From OCS116 sp051531935 (lineage in GTDB: Bacteria; Pseudomonadota; Alphaproteobacteria; Rhizobiales; OSC116): a stretch of 64,000 nucleotides of DNA. This document shows positions 52,778-63,161 of this stretch, piece by piece. The notes under the pieces are model-generated. The model was not told where the DNA came from and did not search any database. It worked only from the letters and a program-made list of their open reading frames with translations. The DNA lies in contig JAOPTR010000007.1 of the NCBI GenBank assembly GCA_051531935.1, positions 124,001 to 188,000 on the forward strand, read 5' to 3'. The position numbers were made by a program, and so were the translations under genes. Every line of letters starts with the position of its first letter. The stretch's first letter is position 1.

Positions 52778-53920
52778 CTAGTGCTTAATCGCAATCATAA
52801 TGTCCATCACATTGGTGCCAGTGGGGCCGCAAGTGAATAACGCATCATGTTCAGCCAAATAATCACCAGCACTGGCTTTACGCAATGCAGTTTTTGCGGC
52901 TTCAACATCACTAAAAGTCGTGCCGTCAACAATCGCACCTGCGGCTTGTGTTGGGCCATCAGTTCCGTCAGTTCCTGCCACAATCAGCTCAATGTTCTCA
53001 TGTCCATATAATTGCTCAGCCAATGCAAGCCCAAGGCTTTGGTTGCGGCCGCCATTGCCGGGCAGGGGCGGTAAAATAATCGTTGGCTCACCACCAAATA
53101 TGTAAACGCCTTTTTCACCATCAATCAATCGTTTGGCCAATTGGGGTGCAAGCGCATAAACATCATCATATAAACATTCTTCATTGCAAATCACTTCATG
53201 CCCATCCGCAATCACTGCATTTTCAACTGCAGCCCGTGCAATCGCGTTCGAGGCTATGTTGTAACTATTCACAATAGGCTTAGCCGCACTTAATAAATGC
53301 AATTCTTCATCATAATATCCAATGCCCGAACCAACAACGCTCAGCGCATCACCTTCCACATCCGAAATATAAAATATATCAAGCCTTGCACCTGTAAAAT
53401 GGCTCAGCAATTTGCCAAATTTTATTTGCGATAACTTCCGTCGCTGCTTATTCATTTCGCCAATCGGCAGCCCTTCAGCCATCATTTTCACATTCAGCGT
53501 TTGTAAATCAAACAATGTTAAGCCAGCGGCCAAATGCTCAACCAATGAAGATGCACCGCCCGAAACCAAAAACACCAGTCGGCTGTCGTCAGGCAAACTT
53601 TTCACTTTGTGCAATAACGCTTCACCAGCCTTCAAACAATTCTCGTCAGGTATCGGGTGGGCGGTTTCCAATGTGGTTACAGAGCTGTAATCATCAATTG
53701 CCTCAAGCCCATGGCCGTATTTAGTAATAATTAAGGCCTCAGTTTCAGGCTTGCCGATCGCTCGCAATGCCCCCAATGCCATAGATGATGCGGCTTTTCC
53801 AACAGCAATAATCACGTCAGCATAAAGCGCATTACATTGCTTCATTGCGCTAAAAACCGCTTTTTCACCCAAAGCGGCATCAACACCCGCTTGCCAATAT
53901 TTTATTAAATTATTTTTCAT
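52778..53920 (-). CDS. gckA: Glycerate 2-kinase (MOFRL/GckA family)
   Basis: A 380-residue kinase of the GckA/TtuD type that phosphorylates D-glycerate to 2-phosphoglycerate. It has AVGKAASSMALGAL near the N-terminus, LVSGGASSLVEHLAAG in the middle, GGEPTIILPPLPGNGGRNQSLGLALAE and AGTDGTDGPTQAAGAIVDG in the MOFRL domain. These link glycerate from hydroxypyruvate or tartrate pathways to glycolysis. It converges on the DUF1295-like gene with one base between stops. No partner genes nearby. Confidence 0.9.
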   Translation of the reverse strand: MKNNLIKYWQAGVDAALGEKAVFSAMKQCNALYADVIIAVGKAASSMALGALRAIGKPETEALIITKYGHGLEAIDDYSSVTTLETAHPIPDENCLKAGEALLHKVKSLPDDSRLVFLVSGGASSLVEHLAAGLTLFDLQTLNVKMMAEGLPIGEMNKQRRKLSQIKFGKLLSHFTGARLDIFYISDVEGDALSVVGSGIGYYDEELHLLSAAKPIVNSYNIASNAIARAAVENAVIADGHEVICNEECLYDDVYALAPQLAKRLIDGEKGVYIFGGEPTIILPPLPGNGGRNQSLGLALAEQLYGHENIELIVAGTDGTDGPTQAAGAIVDGTTFSDVEAAKTALRKASAGDYLAEHDALFTCGPTGTNVMDIMIAIKH

Positions 53921-54077
53921 GATTTTTTGTAACGCATAATCAATTTCTTCACAACTGCCCTAACGTCCAGTCCTCACTTTTTGGTGATAACGCAAGAATC
54001 TTGCGCTAAACTACATAAATATCATGGTGTTTACTTGACTCATTATACGAGGCATGCAGAATATCAACTAGTCTAAC

Positions 54078-54098
54078 ATATTCAGTTACGCTGAATAT
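54078..54098 (+). other. Short hairpin in the dppA leader
   Basis: ATATTCAG (54078-54085) pairs perfectly with CTGAATAT (54091-54098) around a 5-base loop. It is downstream of a TTGACT element (54035-54040) and about 70 bases before the dppA ATG, so it may lie in the leader RNA or be an operator. No T-run follows. Confidence 0.4.
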
Positions 54099-54169
54099 AT
54101 TTAGCAATAAAAATAAGGTGGAACTTAGAATAAATCTAATAACCCACCGTTCCAACGAGGGAAATTAAT

Positions 54170-55768
54170 ATGAAAAAAAGTCTCTTCGCACTGGCTATCT
54201 TGGCAGGTACAACTGCTCTAAGTGGCACCGCGTTCGCAGCAGACAAAACACTGGTTTACTGTTCAGAAGGCAGCCCAGATGGTTTTGATGCTTCGCTTTA
54301 CGATTCAGGCACAACATTGGATGCTTCAGCAAACACAATGTTTGACGGCTTGGTAAACTTTAAAATTGGCACAACCGAAGTTGTGGGTGGCGTGGCCGAA
54401 AGCTGGTCAATGTCAGATGATGGCCTTGAGCTAACATTTAACCTACGTTCAGGTGTTAAATTCCATACAACCGACTATTTCACACCAACACGTGAGCTGA
54501 ATGCAGATGATGTTATCTTCTCATTCAACCGCCAAATGGACAAAGAAAATGCTTACTACAAGCATAATAATGGCCAATGGTTGTATTTCGGTTACATGGA
54601 TATGGCTAATCTTATCAAAGACATTAAACGTGTTGATGATATGACAGTTACATTCGTTCTAGATCACCCAGAAGCACCAATCGTAGCTAACCTTGCTATG
54701 GCGTTTGCGGGCATTCAATCTGCAGAATATGCAGCACAAGTCGAAGCCTCTGGCAACCTAGATGACATGAACCAAAAACCAGTTGGTACCGGTCCATTTA
54801 AATTCGTTAACTATCAAAAAGATGCAGTCATTCGCTATGCAGCTAATGGCGATTATTGGGGCGGCAAGCCTGCGGTTGATAACCTAATTTATTCAATCAC
54901 TCCAGATGCATCAGTTCGTTTCCAAAAAATGAAAGCTGGCGAATGTCATGTTATGCCATACCCTGCTCCTTCAGAGTTGGATATGATCAAAGCAACAGAT
55001 GGCATCACATTGATGCAATCAGAAGGCCTAAACGTTGGCTATCTTGCTTATAACGTCGAAAAAGAAAACTTGGGCAACGTTAAAGTGCGTAAAGCGCTTA
55101 ACCATGCGATCAACAAACAAGCCATTAAAGACGTTGTGTTTAGCGGCTATGCTACCATTGCTAAAAACCCAATTCCACCGACTATGTGGTCATATGACGA
55201 TTCAACTGTCGATGATGGATATGACGTAGAAAAAGCCAAAGCATTACTTGCTGAAGCTGGTCTTGCTGATGGTTTCAAAACCAACATTTGGGCAATGCCT
55301 GTTCAACGTCCATACAACCCAGATGCTAAGAAAATGGCCGAGCTTATTCAAGCTGACTGGGCAAAAATTGGCGTAGATGCTGAAATTGTAACTTTCGAAT
55401 GGGGTGAATATCTTAAACGCTCTAAAGAAGGCGAACATGACACAGTATTATTAGGTTGGACTGGTGATAATGGTGATCCAGATAACTTTATGCGTGTATT
55501 GCTAGGTAAAGTAGCTGCCGAACAAGGTGGTAACCGCGCACGTTGGACTAACCCAGAATTTGAAGCCGAACTTCAAGCTGCATTGTTAACAACAGACGCT
55601 GCCGCTCGTACTGCAAGCTACAAAAAAGCTCAAAGCATCTTTAAAGCCGAAGCTCCATGGGCAACCATCGCGCATAGCATCGTATTTATGCCTGTAAGCG
55701 ATAAAGTGACTGGTTATGTGGTAGATCCACTAGGCGGCCATTGGTTCAGCCAAGTAGACATGAAATAG
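54170..55768 (+). CDS. dppA: Dipeptide-binding periplasmic protein DppA
   Basis: A 532-residue binding protein with a signal peptide of about 23 residues. Close similarity to enterobacterial DppA is visible along its length: TLVYCSEGSPDGFD, GTTEVVGGVAESWS, TRELNADDVIFSFNRQ, PVGTGPF, GLNVGYLAYNV, NPIPPTMW, MPVQRPYNPDA and WTGDNGDPDNF. The DppA Cys pair (YCSEG and AGECHVMPYP) is conserved. It delivers di- and tripeptides (and in some bacteria haem or aminolaevulinate) to DppBCDF and may serve chemotaxis. GAGGGAA precedes the ATG. A terminator-like hairpin separates it from dppB. Confidence 0.95.
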   Translation: MKKSLFALAILAGTTALSGTAFAADKTLVYCSEGSPDGFDASLYDSGTTLDASANTMFDGLVNFKIGTTEVVGGVAESWSMSDDGLELTFNLRSGVKFHTTDYFTPTRELNADDVIFSFNRQMDKENAYYKHNNGQWLYFGYMDMANLIKDIKRVDDMTVTFVLDHPEAPIVANLAMAFAGIQSAEYAAQVEASGNLDDMNQKPVGTGPFKFVNYQKDAVIRYAANGDYWGGKPAVDNLIYSITPDASVRFQKMKAGECHVMPYPAPSELDMIKATDGITLMQSEGLNVGYLAYNVEKENLGNVKVRKALNHAINKQAIKDVVFSGYATIAKNPIPPTMWSYDDSTVDDGYDVEKAKALLAEAGLADGFKTNIWAMPVQRPYNPDAKKMAELIQADWAKIGVDAEIVTFEWGEYLKRSKEGEHDTVLLGWTGDNGDPDNFMRVLLGKVAAEQGGNRARWTNPEFEAELQAALLTTDAAARTASYKKAQSIFKAEAPWATIAHSIVFMPVSDKVTGYVVDPLGGHWFSQVDMK

Positions 55769-55789
55769 ATTTCATAATCTAAACAATAT

Positions 55790-55830
55790 GGCAGATCTGT
55801 GGGGGAATACCGCACAGGTCTGCCTTTTTT
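55790..55830 (+). terminator. Hairpin between dppA and dppB
   Basis: GGCAGATCTGTG (55790-55801) pairs with CACAGGTCTGCC (55813-55824) with one G-U pair, followed by six T's. Inside an operon it probably ends most transcripts after dppA and lets some pass into dppBCDF. Confidence 0.82.
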
Positions 55831-55855
55831 AATATTTTATAGAGTTAGCTCCTAA

Positions 55856-56869
55856 ATGCTCAAATTTATCTTGCAACGCCTCGCGGTTCTTATACCGACA
55901 TTCATAGGCATCACCCTTGCGGCCTTTATTTTCATCCATCTTATACCTGGCGACCCCATCGAAGTGATGGCTGGCGAACGTGGTGTATCACCCGAAAAAT
56001 ACGCCGAGCTCATGCACGCTTTCGGCCTCGATCAGCCGCTATGGAAACAATATCTCGACTATATCTGGCAATTATTGCATGGCGATTTAGGCAGAAGCTT
56101 CGTCACCAAACAACCAGTACTCGATGAGTTTTTTAAATTATTCCCTGCCACGATAGAGCTGTCATTAAGCGCACTCATATTCGCCATCATCATTGGCATA
56201 CCTGCAGGCATCATTGCCGCGGTTAAACGTGGTTCATTTTTCGATCATTCGTTAATGACCTTATCACTCACTGGTTTCTCAATGCCACTATTCTGGTGGG
56301 CATTATTACTCATCGTAACCTTCTCAGGCAATCTTGGTTGGACGCCCGTCTCAGGCCGTATTTCGGTGCTGTATTATTTCGATAATGTCACAGGTTTCTT
56401 GCTCATTGATAGTTGGCTATCAGGTCAACCAGGTGCGTTTAAATCAGCGGTTATGCATCTCATCTTGCCAACAATTGCCCTAGGCACAATTCCATTGGCT
56501 ACATTTGCCCGCCAAACCCGCTCGGCGATGCTCGAAACTTTAAGCGAAGATTTCATAAAAACCGCACGCGCAAAAGGCCTAAGCCCTTTCCGCGTTACCG
56601 TGGTACATGCATTTCGCAATGCGCTCATTCCCATCATCACGGTTATTGGCTTGTCCATAGGTGTGCTGCTCGGTGGCGCCATTCTCACCGAAACCATTTT
56701 CTCATGGCCAGGCATAGGCAAGTGGATGGTAGATAGTATTTTCAGACGCGATTATGCGGTGGTGCAAGGCGGCCTTATCCTCATCGCCTCTATGGTTATT
56801 TTGGTCAATCTATCGGTAGATGTGCTGTATGGCATCATCGACCCACGTATAAGAAAGAAAGGGCATTGA
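55856..56869 (+). CDS. dppB: Dipeptide ABC transporter permease DppB
   Basis: A 337-residue inner-membrane permease with six helices. The DppB hallmarks IGITLAAFIFIHLIPGDPIEVM at the start, TARAKGLSPFRVTVVHAFRNAL (EAA loop) and GGAILTETIFSWPGIGKWMVDSI are complete. It pairs with DppC. It follows the hairpin after dppA and is separated from dppC by one base. Confidence 0.94.
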   Translation: MLKFILQRLAVLIPTFIGITLAAFIFIHLIPGDPIEVMAGERGVSPEKYAELMHAFGLDQPLWKQYLDYIWQLLHGDLGRSFVTKQPVLDEFFKLFPATIELSLSALIFAIIIGIPAGIIAAVKRGSFFDHSLMTLSLTGFSMPLFWWALLLIVTFSGNLGWTPVSGRISVLYYFDNVTGFLLIDSWLSGQPGAFKSAVMHLILPTIALGTIPLATFARQTRSAMLETLSEDFIKTARAKGLSPFRVTVVHAFRNALIPIITVIGLSIGVLLGGAILTETIFSWPGIGKWMVDSIFRRDYAVVQGGLILIASMVILVNLSVDVLYGIIDPRIRKKGH

Positions 56870-56870
56870 T

Positions 56871-57773
56871 ATGAGTATTTCTTCAACAGATAAAGTTCAG
56901 TCTGCTCTCAGAGCTGTGTTATCAAGTTTTTGGTTCGAATTTAAACAAAACCGTGGCGCATTATATGGCCTCATCTTTGTCGCCATCCTCGCTTTCGTTG
57001 CGGTTTTTGCCGATTTTGTATCGCCATATAACCCAACCGAACAGTATCGCGATTTCCTCAAAATTCCGCCCGTCTGGTCAGAAGGTGGAAATTGGAGTTT
57101 CATATTAGGCACAGATGCTTTGGGGCGCGATCAACTCTCACGCATCATCCATGGTTCGCGCTATTCATTCTATATTGGCTTCATCGTTATTTTCTTCTGC
57201 CTCACTATAGGTATTTTCTTAGGTCTAGTGGCCGCGTTTAACAAAGGCTATGTCGATACCTTCATCATGCGCCTGATGGACATCATTTTGGCTTTCCCAA
57301 GTCTGCTTATGGCTTTGGCCTTGGTAGCAATCCTCGGGCCATCGCTCGAAAATGCGATGATCGCCATCGCGGTGGTTTACATCCCACATTTTGTGAGGCT
57401 CACAAGGGCGCAAGCTCTGTCCGAATTGGGCAAAGACTATGTTTCTTCATCCAAAACTATGGGTGCATCATCTGCACGGCTTATGTTCGTCAACGTGCTG
57501 CCAAACTGCATGGCACCGCTTATCGTTCAAGCCACAATGAGTTTTTCATCAGCAATTTTAGATGCTGCAGCACTGGGCTTTTTGGGCATGGGCGCACAGC
57601 CACCCACACCAGAATGGGGCACAATGCTAGCCGATAGCCGCCAATATATCACATCCGACCCGTGGCTTATGGGCATTCCGGGCTTGTTTATCCTGGTCAC
57701 CGTTTTGTCAATCAACCTCATTGGTGATGGCCTGCGTGATGCGCTCGATCCAAAAATGAAATCTAACAAATAG
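56871..57773 (+). CDS. dppC: Dipeptide ABC transporter permease DppC
   Basis: A 300-residue permease with six helices, the usual DppC length. It has FADFVSPYNPTEQ after the first helix, FILGTDALGRDQLSRIIHGSR at the start of the core, the EAA loop SSKTMGASSARLMFVNVLPN and LGFLGMGAQPPTPEWG near the end. Unlike the permease at 8039-9235 it lacks a large periplasmic insert. It is 12 bases before the fused ATPase gene. Confidence 0.94.
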   Translation: MSISSTDKVQSALRAVLSSFWFEFKQNRGALYGLIFVAILAFVAVFADFVSPYNPTEQYRDFLKIPPVWSEGGNWSFILGTDALGRDQLSRIIHGSRYSFYIGFIVIFFCLTIGIFLGLVAAFNKGYVDTFIMRLMDIILAFPSLLMALALVAILGPSLENAMIAIAVVYIPHFVRLTRAQALSELGKDYVSSSKTMGASSARLMFVNVLPNCMAPLIVQATMSFSSAILDAAALGFLGMGAQPPTPEWGTMLADSRQYITSDPWLMGIPGLFILVTVLSINLIGDGLRDALDPKMKSNK

Positions 57774-57785
57774 AAAGGTAAGATC

Positions 57786-59426
57786 ATGTCAAAAGACGCA
57801 ATTTTAAAAATCAACAATCTTACCGTTAGCTTGCCAACACGTGCCGAACGCCCCTATGCGGTCGAAAATGTAAGTTTCGAAGTTTTCCCGGGTGAAATCT
57901 TGTGCATCGTTGGTGAGTCTGGTTCTGGTAAATCTATGTCATCCAATGCGGTTATGGGCTTGCTGCCAAAGCCACATGTATATGTCAGCCAAGGCGAGAT
58001 TATGTTCGATGGTCGCGATTTAACAAAAATCTCCGACAGCGAAATGCAAAAAATTCGTGGCAGTAAAATCGGTATGATTTTTCAAGAGCCAATGACCGCG
58101 CTTAACCCTGTGATGAAGGTTACAAAACAACTCGAAGAAGTTTTCAAAAGCCATAAATTCAAACTATCACGCAAAGAAGTCAAAGCCAAAATCATCGAAA
58201 TGTTAGATGATGTCGGCCTGCCTGATCCTGAAATTATTGGCAATAGCTATCCGTTCGAACTTTCTGGCGGCCAACGTCAACGGGTGATGATTGCGATGGC
58301 CTTGGCGTTAGAGCCAGCCATCTTAATCGCCGATGAGCCAACAACCGCGCTCGATGTAACAACCCAAGCCCAAATTCTAAAACTCGTTGCTGAGTTGCAG
58401 GATAAACGCGATATGGGCGTTATTTTCATCACCCATGATTTTGGTGTGGTGGCCGAGATTGCCGATCGGGTGATCGTTATGCAATATGGCAAAATTGTCG
58501 AGCAAGGCAGTGCCGCGCAGATTTTAAATCATCCTGAGCATCCTTATACAAGAAAGCTCATTTCCACCGTGCCGCATCTTGGGGCGCAGAAAAAAGCCCC
58601 CGTTACCTCCGATGTGGTGGTTACGGTTAAAGGCCTTAACAAAACTTATGGCGATGAAAGCACAGGCTTTTTCAAAAAAGCAGGCCGTGTTGTGCATGCC
58701 TCAAAAAATGTAAATCTAGAAATCCGCAAAGGCGAAACTTTGGGTCTAGTGGGCGAGTCTGGTTCGGGCAAGTCCACAGTAGGGCGCTGTATCATTCGTT
58801 TACATTCATCAAATTCGGGCGAAATCCTGTTCGAAGGTAAGGACATCCTAAAATTGTCCAATGCCGAAATGATGCCGATGCGCAAACACATTCAAATGAT
58901 CTTCCAAGACCCATATGCCTCTCTAAATCCAAGGCGTAAAATTGGTGACATCATTACTGAAGGCCCCACCATTCACGGCACACCCAAATCCGAAAGTTGG
59001 AAACGCGCCGAAGAATTACTAGAAATTGTGGGCCTCGATAAAATCGCTCTTAAACGCTACCCACACGAATTTTCTGGTGGTCAGCGCCAACGCATCGGCA
59101 TCGCCCGCGCATTGGCAATGGATCCAAAATTGCTAATTGCCGATGAAGCCGTGTCTGCGCTAGACGTTTCAGTGCAAGCTCAAGTGCTAGATTTGTTAGA
59201 TGAAATTAAAACCAAAATGGATTTGGCAATGCTGTTCGTCACTCATGATTTGCGCGTTGCTGCACAAGTTTGCGATAAAATTGCAGTGATGAAATTAGGC
59301 GAGATTGTAGAATATGGCAATACCTATGATGTGTTCCACAATCCTCAACATGCCTACACAAAAAGCTTGCTAGAAGCGGTACCAGGTAAAGATTGGAAAG
59401 TGCCTGATCTATCTGAACTCGTCTAA
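57786..59426 (+). CDS. dppDF: Fused dipeptide ABC transporter ATPase, DppD-DppF
   Basis: A 546-residue protein with two complete ATPase domains in one chain. Domain 1 (about 5-265) has Walker A GESGSGKSMSS, signature LSGGQRQR and Walker B LIADEPTTALD; domain 2 (about 280-540) has GESGSGKSTVGR, FSGGQRQR and LIADEAVSALD. Each has its switch His (FITHDFG, FVTHDLR). The arrangement equals DppD fused to DppF, as in YejF or GsiA-type proteins. It lacks the cysteine-rich FHTRCP segments seen in the separate ATPases of the other importer (9232-11243). Last gene of the operon; no clear terminator follows. Confidence 0.93.
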   Translation: MSKDAILKINNLTVSLPTRAERPYAVENVSFEVFPGEILCIVGESGSGKSMSSNAVMGLLPKPHVYVSQGEIMFDGRDLTKISDSEMQKIRGSKIGMIFQEPMTALNPVMKVTKQLEEVFKSHKFKLSRKEVKAKIIEMLDDVGLPDPEIIGNSYPFELSGGQRQRVMIAMALALEPAILIADEPTTALDVTTQAQILKLVAELQDKRDMGVIFITHDFGVVAEIADRVIVMQYGKIVEQGSAAQILNHPEHPYTRKLISTVPHLGAQKKAPVTSDVVVTVKGLNKTYGDESTGFFKKAGRVVHASKNVNLEIRKGETLGLVGESGSGKSTVGRCIIRLHSSNSGEILFEGKDILKLSNAEMMPMRKHIQMIFQDPYASLNPRRKIGDIITEGPTIHGTPKSESWKRAEELLEIVGLDKIALKRYPHEFSGGQRQRIGIARALAMDPKLLIADEAVSALDVSVQAQVLDLLDEIKTKMDLAMLFVTHDLRVAAQVCDKIAVMKLGEIVEYGNTYDVFHNPQHAYTKSLLEAVPGKDWKVPDLSELV

Positions 59427-59471
59427 CTTGGCAACAAGACCAGCTTGAGGAATAGTCAAAAAATATAGCGT

Positions 59472-59870
59472 TTAAACAAATGCAATATGGCTATTCTCAA
59501 GTAATCTTGAAAATTCGTCATATTCTTCCTTACTTTTGTAATATCTTGCGTTTAGAGCAAGAATAAGGCCGTTTTCAACAATAAATTCAGCCTTGCCAAA
59601 TGCCTCTTCTAGCTCACCAAGTTGATTTGGCAACTTCATTTCAATTTCAGAATAAAAATATCTATCATTTTTACTTTTGGGAGGGCCAATTTGAAAATGA
59701 GTGCGCTCATTCAAAAATTTCACACGATTTGAATAGGTTTCAAAATCTAGTTTTTCTCTTGAGTTGAGAGTAAAACTAAAGCGTGGAGAAATAATATAGG
59801 TAACTTCATCTAATTTATTTTTGTGAAACGCATCAACAAAATATTCCACAATTTTTAAATTATGCGACAT
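59472..59870 (-). CDS. Small NTF2/SnoaL-like protein (paralog 4)
   Basis: A 132-residue protein with the same frame of features as the three other small NTF2-like proteins: N-terminal LKIVEYFVDAFHKNKLDEVTY helix, IISPRFSFTLN strand, DFETYSNRVKFL helix, alternating strands (YSEIEMKL, AEFIVENGLILALNARYY) and a short C-terminal helix (YDEFSRLLE). No signal peptide. It is placed between dppDF and the RND genes, 105 bases downstream of the RND permease start of the same strand, with no shared function evident. Confidence 0.65.
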   Translation of the reverse strand: MSHNLKIVEYFVDAFHKNKLDEVTYIISPRFSFTLNSREKLDFETYSNRVKFLNERTHFQIGPPKSKNDRYFYSEIEMKLPNQLGELEEAFGKAEFIVENGLILALNARYYKSKEEYDEFSRLLENSHIAFV

Positions 59871-59974
59871 AGGCAGGCTTTCAAAATCAGCAAAGCTAAA
59901 ATTAAAAGCCTAACATGGCTTCAAGTAAAATTATATTGGTCAAAAGGTTGGCAAGTTATACCATTGAATTAGAT

Positions 59975-62900
59975 TCATTCAGCAGGATCAATGTTTTTCA
60001 CTTCTGGCTTTAATATTCCAATACGCTTGGTAAAGTGTTTCCAATTCTTACCGTTCCACATCCAGCTAAAGAAATTGCCAATATCATGCAAAATGCCAAT
60101 GGTTGCAGGCACCAAAATAAGCACCAAAACCGTTGCCGCCAACAATCCAAACACCATAGTGACCGCCAACGGAATTAAAAACTGCGCTTGCAGGCTTTTC
60201 TCAAACATAAGTGGTATCAATCCACCAATTGTGGTCAATGATGTTAACAGCACCGCACGCAAACGGTCTTTTGCACCCAGTACAGCCGCATGGTACATGT
60301 CTGTTCCGCTTTCAATATATTCATCAATGCGCGAAACCAAAATAATACTGTCATTCACCAATATACCCGCAAGCCCAAGTAAACCAAATACACTCATCAT
60401 GGTAAGGTTAAAGCCCATTATATAATGGCCAAATAATGCACCTACAAAGCCAAATGGAATAATCATCATCACGACAAATGGGCGGCTATAAGATGCAAAT
60501 ACCCAAGCCAGTGTAATATATATAAGCGAAAGACCCAGCATGGCGCCAATTTGCATGTCCAAAAATGCGTCGGCCTGTTCTTGGCCTTGGCCACCAAGTT
60601 TCTGCTCAACATTATATTTGCTCAAAATGGCGGGCATGATGTTTTTATCAATTTCTTTTCGAACTTCATCACCTGTCATTAGGTCGGGGTTCACTTCACC
60701 CGTAATGGTTATGGCAATTTTCCCATCAGTCTTACGGATCAGGCTCGCACCCACTTTTTCATCAAAATCAACAATTTCACTTAGCTGAACATATTTACCA
60801 GTGGGGCTTTTTAAGCGGAAGTTGCGCAAACTGCTCATGCTGCCTTCTTGGTCAGCCAAAGTTACGTTCACATCAATATCACCTGTCGCTGCAGGGAATG
60901 ATCTTGCGGTTAAACCTTGGAAGTTATTACGCAATTGTCCCGATACATTGTCAATGGTAAAGCCCAACGCACCGCCACGTGGCGTTAGCGTCAATACAAG
61001 CTCACGCTTGCCAACAGGGAAGTTATCATCCAAGCCAGTTACACCAGGTAAACGCCCAATCTGCTCTTGCAATTCTTTGGATGCAGCACGCAATGTTTCT
61101 AGTGAGCCACCAGATAAACGGTAATCAATCTCAGCGCCACCACTACCGCCACCACGGCCTTCTTCAATAATTAAATTTTCTACAGTCGGTAAAACAGGGG
61201 CAGCATCTTGCCAAGCCGATAAAATATCTGCCGTGCGTATTTCACGAGTTTCAGCTTTGGTCAATTGCACTTTAACAGCCGCTTCGGGGTCAGTGCCGTT
61301 GCTAATGGTGGTAAATACGGTTTGTACCAAACTGCCTTTGCTGCCACCAAGTTCAAGTTCAACTTCGCGCAATGTGGCTTCCATGCGTTCCACGTCAATT
61401 TTAATTTGGTCAAGTTCTGCGCCCGAGCTGAATTCCATACGCAATTCAATTTGCTCACCTTCGGCCTGCGGAAAAAAGTCAAACCCAACTTTGCCAGATG
61501 TCACAAAGCCAATAGCCACAATAAAGGTGGCAAAACTAGCAGCCAATGTTGCCCATCTCCAGCGGAATGATAATGCCGCTACAGGCACAAACATTTTGTC
61601 CCTAAAAAATTCAAACCCATTGTCAAAATGCTTGCGGAAGAAATTACGTTTTTGGCCCTTGCCTCTATATTTCACATGGCGTAAATGACCAGGCAAAATC
61701 AAAAAACATTCAATTAACGAAGCTACAAGTACCGATATAACCACAATCGGAAAGGTTATCATAACCTGCCCCATAAAGCCGCCAATCATCGCCAATGGCA
61801 AAAATGCCGCTATAGTGGTAATGGCCGCAGCAATCACGGGTTTCATCATGCGGGTTGCGCCCAATTGTGCAGCGTCTTTGGCGCTTAAGCCGTTTCGCAT
61901 CTGGGTTTCGGCCTCTTCGGCCACCACAATGGCATCGTCAACAATAATGCCCAACATCATAATCAATGCAAACATCGAAATCATGTTAATGGATGTGCCG
62001 AACAAATACATAACCGCCAAAGTCGCCATAATGGCCACAGGCACACCTGCCGCCACCCAAAAAGCAATCCGTGCGTTTAAGAATATAAACAACACAGCCA
62101 CAACCAGCACTAACCCAGATGCACCATTATTCACCAAAAGCGAAATCCGCTCCTGCACATATTGTCCCGTTACATCAAATGTGGTCACTTCTAGACTTTT
62201 TGGCAAAGTGCCTTTCACATTGTCCAAATATTCGTTCATAATACGCATAGTTTTTAACGTATCTGCACTAGGCGTGCGCTTAATTTCAAGCACAATCGCG
62301 CGGTTATCTTGCATCACACCAACCGCTTGGTCAGGGTTGTATCGAGTGCTAATTTCTGCAACATCGCTAAGTAATAATCGCTCACCTTTGCTACCAACGC
62401 TCAGTTCAATCCCACCAAGGTCAGATGCCGATTGCCCAACCCCGCCAATGCGAAGAGACTTTTGCAATGTACCATCCAAATTACCAGATGGCCTGTCTAA
62501 TGTGCCGGTGGTAATTTTGCGCGCAATGTCACCTAAAGATAATGTGGTTTTTTCAATTGCCAATGGGTCAACATTTACCGAAATTTCTTCATCTCTCTTG
62601 CCCGAGAAATCAATCTTATCAATACCCGCGTCCAACAGTCCATCACGTAAATCCAAGGCATATTGTATCAATGCCCGCTCACCAAATGGCCCCGATATAG
62701 AGATAGAGGCAACAGGCTCATAAAATTCAATTTTAGTGATAACAGGACTGTCAGCTTCGGCAGGTAAGTTGCGCACGCTGGCAACAGCGCGCTCAACGCG
62801 TGACATAGCTTCAGTCATATCAGCGTCAGATTCAAACTGCAAAGTTATGCCGCCATTGCCTTCAACCGCATAGGCTGTCACGGCTTCCACTTTGTCCAAA

Positions 62901-63160
62901 AACCGCACTTCAGCTTCCAATGGTCGTAATATTGAAGCCTCAACATCGTCAGGGCTTGCTCCCGTCCACGAGGTCGAAATATTAATGTAATTAATGGTAA
63001 AAGTTGGCATTAATTGGGTATTGAGCTTAAGTAAGGCTGCCCCGCCCAATAAAATCAACATGGCCATCAGCAGGTTAGCCGCGGTTTTATGGCGCACAAA
63101 TAGTCTAATAATGCCAGTTTTGCTAATTTGGTTTCTTAAGTTATCAAGCTTGGTAGACAT
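59975..63160 (-). CDS. RND efflux permease, AcrB/HAE1-like
   Basis: A 1061-residue inner-membrane pump protein with twelve helices in two halves. It starts near KTAANLLMAMLILLGGAALL, has two large periplasmic loops, and the TM4 proton-relay Asp pair in GIIVDDAIVVAEEAE. The second half mirrors it with MMSVFGLLGLAGILVNDSIIL. It would export hydrophobic compounds with an adaptor and an outer-membrane channel; no channel gene is in the window. It starts one base after the adaptor gene, behind GGGAG. The cargo cannot be predicted. Confidence 0.93.
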   Translation of the reverse strand: MSTKLDNLRNQISKTGIIRLFVRHKTAANLLMAMLILLGGAALLKLNTQLMPTFTINYINISTSWTGASPDDVEASILRPLEAEVRFLDKVEAVTAYAVEGNGGITLQFESDADMTEAMSRVERAVASVRNLPAEADSPVITKIEFYEPVASISISGPFGERALIQYALDLRDGLLDAGIDKIDFSGKRDEEISVNVDPLAIEKTTLSLGDIARKITTGTLDRPSGNLDGTLQKSLRIGGVGQSASDLGGIELSVGSKGERLLLSDVAEISTRYNPDQAVGVMQDNRAIVLEIKRTPSADTLKTMRIMNEYLDNVKGTLPKSLEVTTFDVTGQYVQERISLLVNNGASGLVLVVAVLFIFLNARIAFWVAAGVPVAIMATLAVMYLFGTSINMISMFALIMMLGIIVDDAIVVAEEAETQMRNGLSAKDAAQLGATRMMKPVIAAAITTIAAFLPLAMIGGFMGQVMITFPIVVISVLVASLIECFLILPGHLRHVKYRGKGQKRNFFRKHFDNGFEFFRDKMFVPVAALSFRWRWATLAASFATFIVAIGFVTSGKVGFDFFPQAEGEQIELRMEFSSGAELDQIKIDVERMEATLREVELELGGSKGSLVQTVFTTISNGTDPEAAVKVQLTKAETREIRTADILSAWQDAAPVLPTVENLIIEEGRGGGSGGAEIDYRLSGGSLETLRAASKELQEQIGRLPGVTGLDDNFPVGKRELVLTLTPRGGALGFTIDNVSGQLRNNFQGLTARSFPAATGDIDVNVTLADQEGSMSSLRNFRLKSPTGKYVQLSEIVDFDEKVGASLIRKTDGKIAITITGEVNPDLMTGDEVRKEIDKNIMPAILSKYNVEQKLGGQGQEQADAFLDMQIGAMLGLSLIYITLAWVFASYSRPFVVMMIIPFGFVGALFGHYIMGFNLTMMSVFGLLGLAGILVNDSIILVSRIDEYIESGTDMYHAAVLGAKDRLRAVLLTSLTTIGGLIPLMFEKSLQAQFLIPLAVTMVFGLLAATVLVLILVPATIGILHDIGNFFSWMWNGKNWKHFTKRIGILKPEVKNIDPAE

Positions 63161-63161
63161 A

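Noticed and set aside
61815..62723. A 302-codon plus-strand frame opposite the RND permease gene
   Set aside because: Long but antisense to a fully conserved pump protein; no ribosome-binding site or recognisable domain.
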